Shown: piece by piece, positions 60,601 through 64,000 of the stretch
How positions within the stretch are numbered: position 1 is the first letter of the stretch
Layout of the letters: each line of letters starts with the position of its first letter
Assembly (NCBI RefSeq): GCF_005239225.2
Contig: NC_133288.1
Span: 21,148,169 to 21,212,168, forward strand
Source: Populus alba
Lineage: Eukaryota; Streptophyta; Magnoliopsida; Malpighiales; Salicaceae
DNA: 64,000 bases
Reading direction: 5' to 3'
Made by a program: the position numbers and the translations under genes
The notes under the pieces: generated by a model
Database searches by the model: none
Told to the model about the DNA's origin: nothing
The model's input: the letters and a program-made list of their open reading frames with translations, nothing else

Positions 60601-63600
60601 ACTGTGAAACTAAGCCGGAAAAACTTCACCACCCTCACAAAAAAGCAGAATTTCCAATCCAGGAGTTGGAGGAGAATGAAGAAATGAAGGATCTAAAAGA
60701 CACTCAGGACTCGGTGGAAACTGAGAAGAAACAAAGGGAGGCACTAGATCATAAGGAAATGGAGAATAGATCAGATGAAGTTCCTATTATGGATGACGAG
60801 TATGATGGAAGCCTCAATGATATATATGAGAAAGAAGCAAATGTGGAGGGACAGCAAGAAGACTGGGACAGGGTAGAATGTGGAATGAAACAAGTTGGTT
60901 GGAACCTGGAAGAAAATGAGGAGAAACAAAATGATTTGCAGAGGGGAGAAATATCAGGTGAAGATGGTGGGATAGAAGGGAGTGCTAAGCTGGAAGAACT
61001 CAAGGAGGATGAAGAGATACTCAAAAGAAGTGATCAGATGAATGAAATTGAGAAGAGAGGAGAAAAAATGTGTGAAGGGATAGAAACTGAGAGGATAAGA
61101 TCAGAGAGTCATCAGGGGGGAGAAGATAAAAAGGCCATGGAAGTGACTGAACAGTACTTAAGATATGAGGGGGGCAATCTTGAAACTGCAAAGGATGCAA
61201 ACAAGCAGGAAAAAAATGAGAACCTAGGTGAGAGTGACAATGCCTGGGGACGCACTACAAACTTTGCTGTTGGGGATTTAAAGACACAGGTTCTTACTGC
61301 CAAGGAGAATGGAAGGCTAATGGAGGTAACTGAATTTTCTCCTCTGTTACAAGGGTCTGGAAAGGAGTCAAAGGCAGTTGAAGACGCAAACAGTCTGGAG
61401 GAACAGGATTGTGAAATTGCTTGCTTGGCTCAAGGTTTCGTTGGATTTGATAGGATCAAGAAGCAAACTGCAGATGTAACTGAGGCTCTTCTTATTGGCG
61501 AAAATGGGGTATATTTTGGTGAAAATGACATTAACTTTGAAAACAAGCAAAATCATCATGTAACAGAATACAAGAGCATGCCTAATCAGGAAAAATGCAT
61601 TGAAGATGTAACTATTGAATTGGATGATAATGGTGATGTTGATATTTGTGAACCTGAAGTTCACTCTAGTAATGAAGAAAGTGAGAAGAGTTCGATATCC
61701 TCTCATGATGAAAGATGGTCCAGTGATGAGACAGAATCACTTTGTGATCTAGAGTGTTGTATTGAAGAAGCTGATTGTGAATTGGGAGAAAATGACAAGG
61801 ATATCAAGGAGTCTGCAGTTATAGCAAATCACGAGAATTCTTTTGAATCTTCTCAGGATGGTAGATGGGTAGATAATGGTATCAATACCAAAGCAAGTCA
61901 GCAACCTTGTATATTTAAAGGGCAAGGGGAGGTCACAGAGAAATCCGTGGAAGAGGAATTAAGCCAAAGCACCAGCAAGAAAGAGGAGAATTGTTGCAAA
62001 AACCTGGCAATGGAAGAGAAGGAATGTGAAGATGATTTGAAAAAGGAAGTGGAGGAGGAAAAGAAACACTTGAGGAAAAAGGAAAAAGTGAAAGAGGGGG
62101 AAGTAGAAAGAGAAAAGGAGAGAATAGTTGTTGAAAGGGCAATACGAGAAGCGCGCGAAAGGGCTTTTGCAGATGCCCGAGAAAGGGCTGCTATCGAGAG
62201 AGCAGCTGCAGAAGCTCATCAAAGGTCAAAGGCTGAGGTCCGAGAAAGGCTAGAGAAGGCTCCCTCAGAAGCTAATAATAAGTCAGCAGCTGAGAAGGCT
62301 TCTTCTGAAGCCAAACTAAAAGCTGAACGTGCTGCGGTAGAGAGAGCAACCGCAGAGGCCAGGCAGCGTGCCCTAGAAAAAGCGTTGTCTGAGAAGGCTG
62401 CTTTTGAGGCAAGAAATCAGGCTGAAAAGTCTACAGCTGAGAGACTGTCAAGCATTTCAAAAGCTAATGGGATGAATTCCAGAGCAAGTGTCTTTACTTA
62501 TATTTTCCTAGCTCCTTTTGTTATCCATAAAAGCATTCTGCATGGAAAATTAACAGTTGTGGAATTTCTAGCAGGATAAACAATACAACGACCCAGGTCC
62601 TTCTAGCAGTTCAAGATATCCAGGTTCTTCAAATAATGGTGGTATGTAACATTTTGAAGCACCCCTCATATGATATAAGGATATTAGACTCCGCTCGCTT
62701 CTATGATGCTCCTAAGCAATTCATGTTTTGCTTTGTAATTTTCCCACTCAACAGAAAGTGCTAATGGAGGTAATGGTGAATCAGCTCAAAGGAGTAAAGC
62801 CACGTTGGAAAGGCATCAAAGAACAGCAGAGCGTGCGGTATGCTCCTGCACCTGATTCAGATATAGAGATTAATTTGTCTGACTTCTAACAAGCATGCTT
62901 CTGTTTTTGGTCTCTTCCAGGCAAAAGCTCTCGCAGAGAAGAATATGCGTGATCTTCTTGCTCAAAAAGAGCAGGCGGAGAGAAATGTAATCAACTGCAC
63001 AAATAAGATTAGAAAATATTTCCAGTTATATTTAGTTTTTATTACTTTTCTCACTGTCTTTTACTGAATATCAATGGCAGAGACTGGCAGAGACTTTGGA
63101 TGCTGATGTCAAGAGATGGTCTAGTGGGAAGGAGAGGAACTTGCGTGCTCTTCTTTCAACACTGCAATATGTGTGTAGAAACCTTTCTGCGTGTACCCGA
63201 CACATTATGTGTTATGATTTTCCTGTGCTTGTTTTTGTTTCTAGCTCTTAATACATTATAAATTATAGATTGATTTTTTACAATACTTAAAATAAAAATC
63301 CAGCTGTGCACAAATGGGATTAATCCTGAGTGCTATCACCTTGAAGCTGCTTTTTTTTTTTTTTTTAAACTGGATTTCCCTTGCTTGCAGATCCTTGGCC
63401 CTGATAGTGGCTGGCAGTCAATTCCTTTAACTGAGCTTGTTTCAAGCACTGCTGTGAAGAAAGCTTATCGAAAGGCCACTCTATTTGTTCATCCTGACAA
63501 GTTGCAGCAACGAGGTGCAAGCATACAACAGAAATACATCTGCGAGAAGGTTTTCGATCTTCTAAAGGTGGGCTGCCGTTCCCTCTTCTCCTTAAAGCAA

Positions 63601-63890
63601 AATTATCTGTAGCCTGTCATGACCTAGTTAGTAGTCCTGCATTCATGTTACTCTGAAAAGTGGAGATAAGAAACTGAAAGCATGATGAAGAATCGCAGAC
63701 GTCTTGGTAGGTCTTCAACTTTAAAATCAGCACTTGACAACATATTTCATTTAGGATTGAAACAGAGACTTAATGCCATGCTGTTATGCTTTTCCTTCTT
63801 TTATCCGTTCTGGATTTTTGAAGTTATCTTTTCTTTATTTTTTGTTGGTCCCAGGATGCCTGGAACAAACTCAGTGCAGAAGAACGGTAG
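57656..63890 (+). CDS. AUL1: Auxilin-like protein with J domain (clathrin uncoating)
   Basis: Eight exons, 57656-57969, 58511 to about 62483, 62575-62641, 62755-62837, 62921-62986, 63081-63170, 63391-63567 and 63855-63890 (TAG), give about 1,601 aa. The N-terminus has two GGFG motifs ([18 protein letters not shown]). Exon 2 is a long acidic Glu/Lys-rich region with a 68-residue tandem repeat, then a coiled coil rich in ERAAAEAR-type heptads. The last exons encode the auxilin J domain: [51 protein letters not shown] with the HPD motif, and [17 protein letters not shown]. Auxilins recruit Hsc70 to strip clathrin from vesicles. The layout matches AUXILIN-LIKE1 (At1g75310, recalled). Start 57656 is the first in-frame ATG and matches the family. 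The end of exon 2 is uncertain (see findings). Confidence 0.9.
59556..60447 (+). repeat. 204-bp in-frame tandem repeat in the auxilin-like gene
   Basis: The block [20 protein letters not shown] followed by [20 protein letters not shown] starts five times at a constant 204-bp spacing (gaagctgcgga at 59571, 59775, 59979, 60183, 60387). There are four complete 68-aa units and a partial fifth that stops at EYEEAGN. Units differ at only a few positions, such as TPEYGEE or MPECGEE. Confidence 0.93.
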
Positions 63891-64000
63891 ACAATGTCAA
63901 CCCTCATCCTTAAGGTTTCCTTTACTGTTGATCCACAGCCAAATTTGTAAACCTCAATCCTTCACTGTAGGCCATACACCACCTTCGTATCCTTGGTCCG
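63891..64000. other. 3' UTR of the auxilin-like gene
   Basis: Sequence after the stop to the window end; no further coding sequence seen. Confidence 0.5.

Noticed and set aside
60151..62222. Several minus-strand frames of 60-110 codons
   Set aside because: Antisense shadows of the Glu/Lys-rich auxilin exon, giving Ser/Leu/Phe-rich translations.

Overview
The window is nuclear DNA of a dicot plant, most likely Populus or a close Salicaceae relative. The signs are intron-rich genes with GT-AG junctions, very AT-rich spacers, proteins close to known eudicot families, and dispersed repeats that I associate with poplar. There is no prokaryotic, organellar or viral gene set.

Layout. The left end holds the last coding exon of an ARM-repeat (U-box type) protein (201-924, +) and a two-exon mitochondrial PPR protein, NFD5 (2195-4553, +). 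Next come a five-exon CBS-pair protein (5130-6322, -), a Ser/Pro-rich gene of unknown function with a damaged-looking 3' end (7326-8975, +), and a four-exon Tubby-like F-box gene (9700-11360, -). About 9.5 kb of AT-rich spacer with repeats follows (11.4-20.9 kb). The middle holds a four-exon 146-aa plant protein (20899-21702, +), a five-exon PCBER/isoflavone-reductase-like gene (25515-27323, +), a two-exon 95-aa predicted secreted protein (28361-28751, -), RER1 (30561-32534, -) and a mitochondrial gamma carbonic anhydrase (34360-36952, +). After a repeat-rich gap with a decayed LINE RNase H come a pfkB-family kinase (43848-46651, +), the 20S proteasome alpha subunit PAF (47911-50325, -), 7 kb of spacer with SINE and MITE copies, and a complete auxilin-like gene (57656-63890, +) with five starts of a 204-bp in-frame repeat. 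Exon joins were derived by reading frame and splice phase; all ten multi-exon models given in full close in frame.

The genes are independent eukaryotic units, not an operon. They cover mitochondrial functions (NFD5, CBS protein, gamma-CA), membrane traffic (RER1, auxilin-like), protein turnover (F-box/Tubby, proteasome) and phenylpropanoid-type reduction (PCBER). The order matters more: from memory of Arabidopsis, the genes interleave loci of three chromosome 1 segments (around At1g19520-19600, At1g47250-47271 and At1g75280-75310). This looks like an ancestral block that has been fractionated in Arabidopsis.

I see no obviously undescribed multi-gene system. The best leads are the unrecognised secreted peptide, the 204-bp repeat array, a partial exon duplication inside an intron, three related SINE insertions (two with clear target-site duplications), a possible GC-AG intron, and a TIR-bearing AT-rich MITE family present in well over ten copies.
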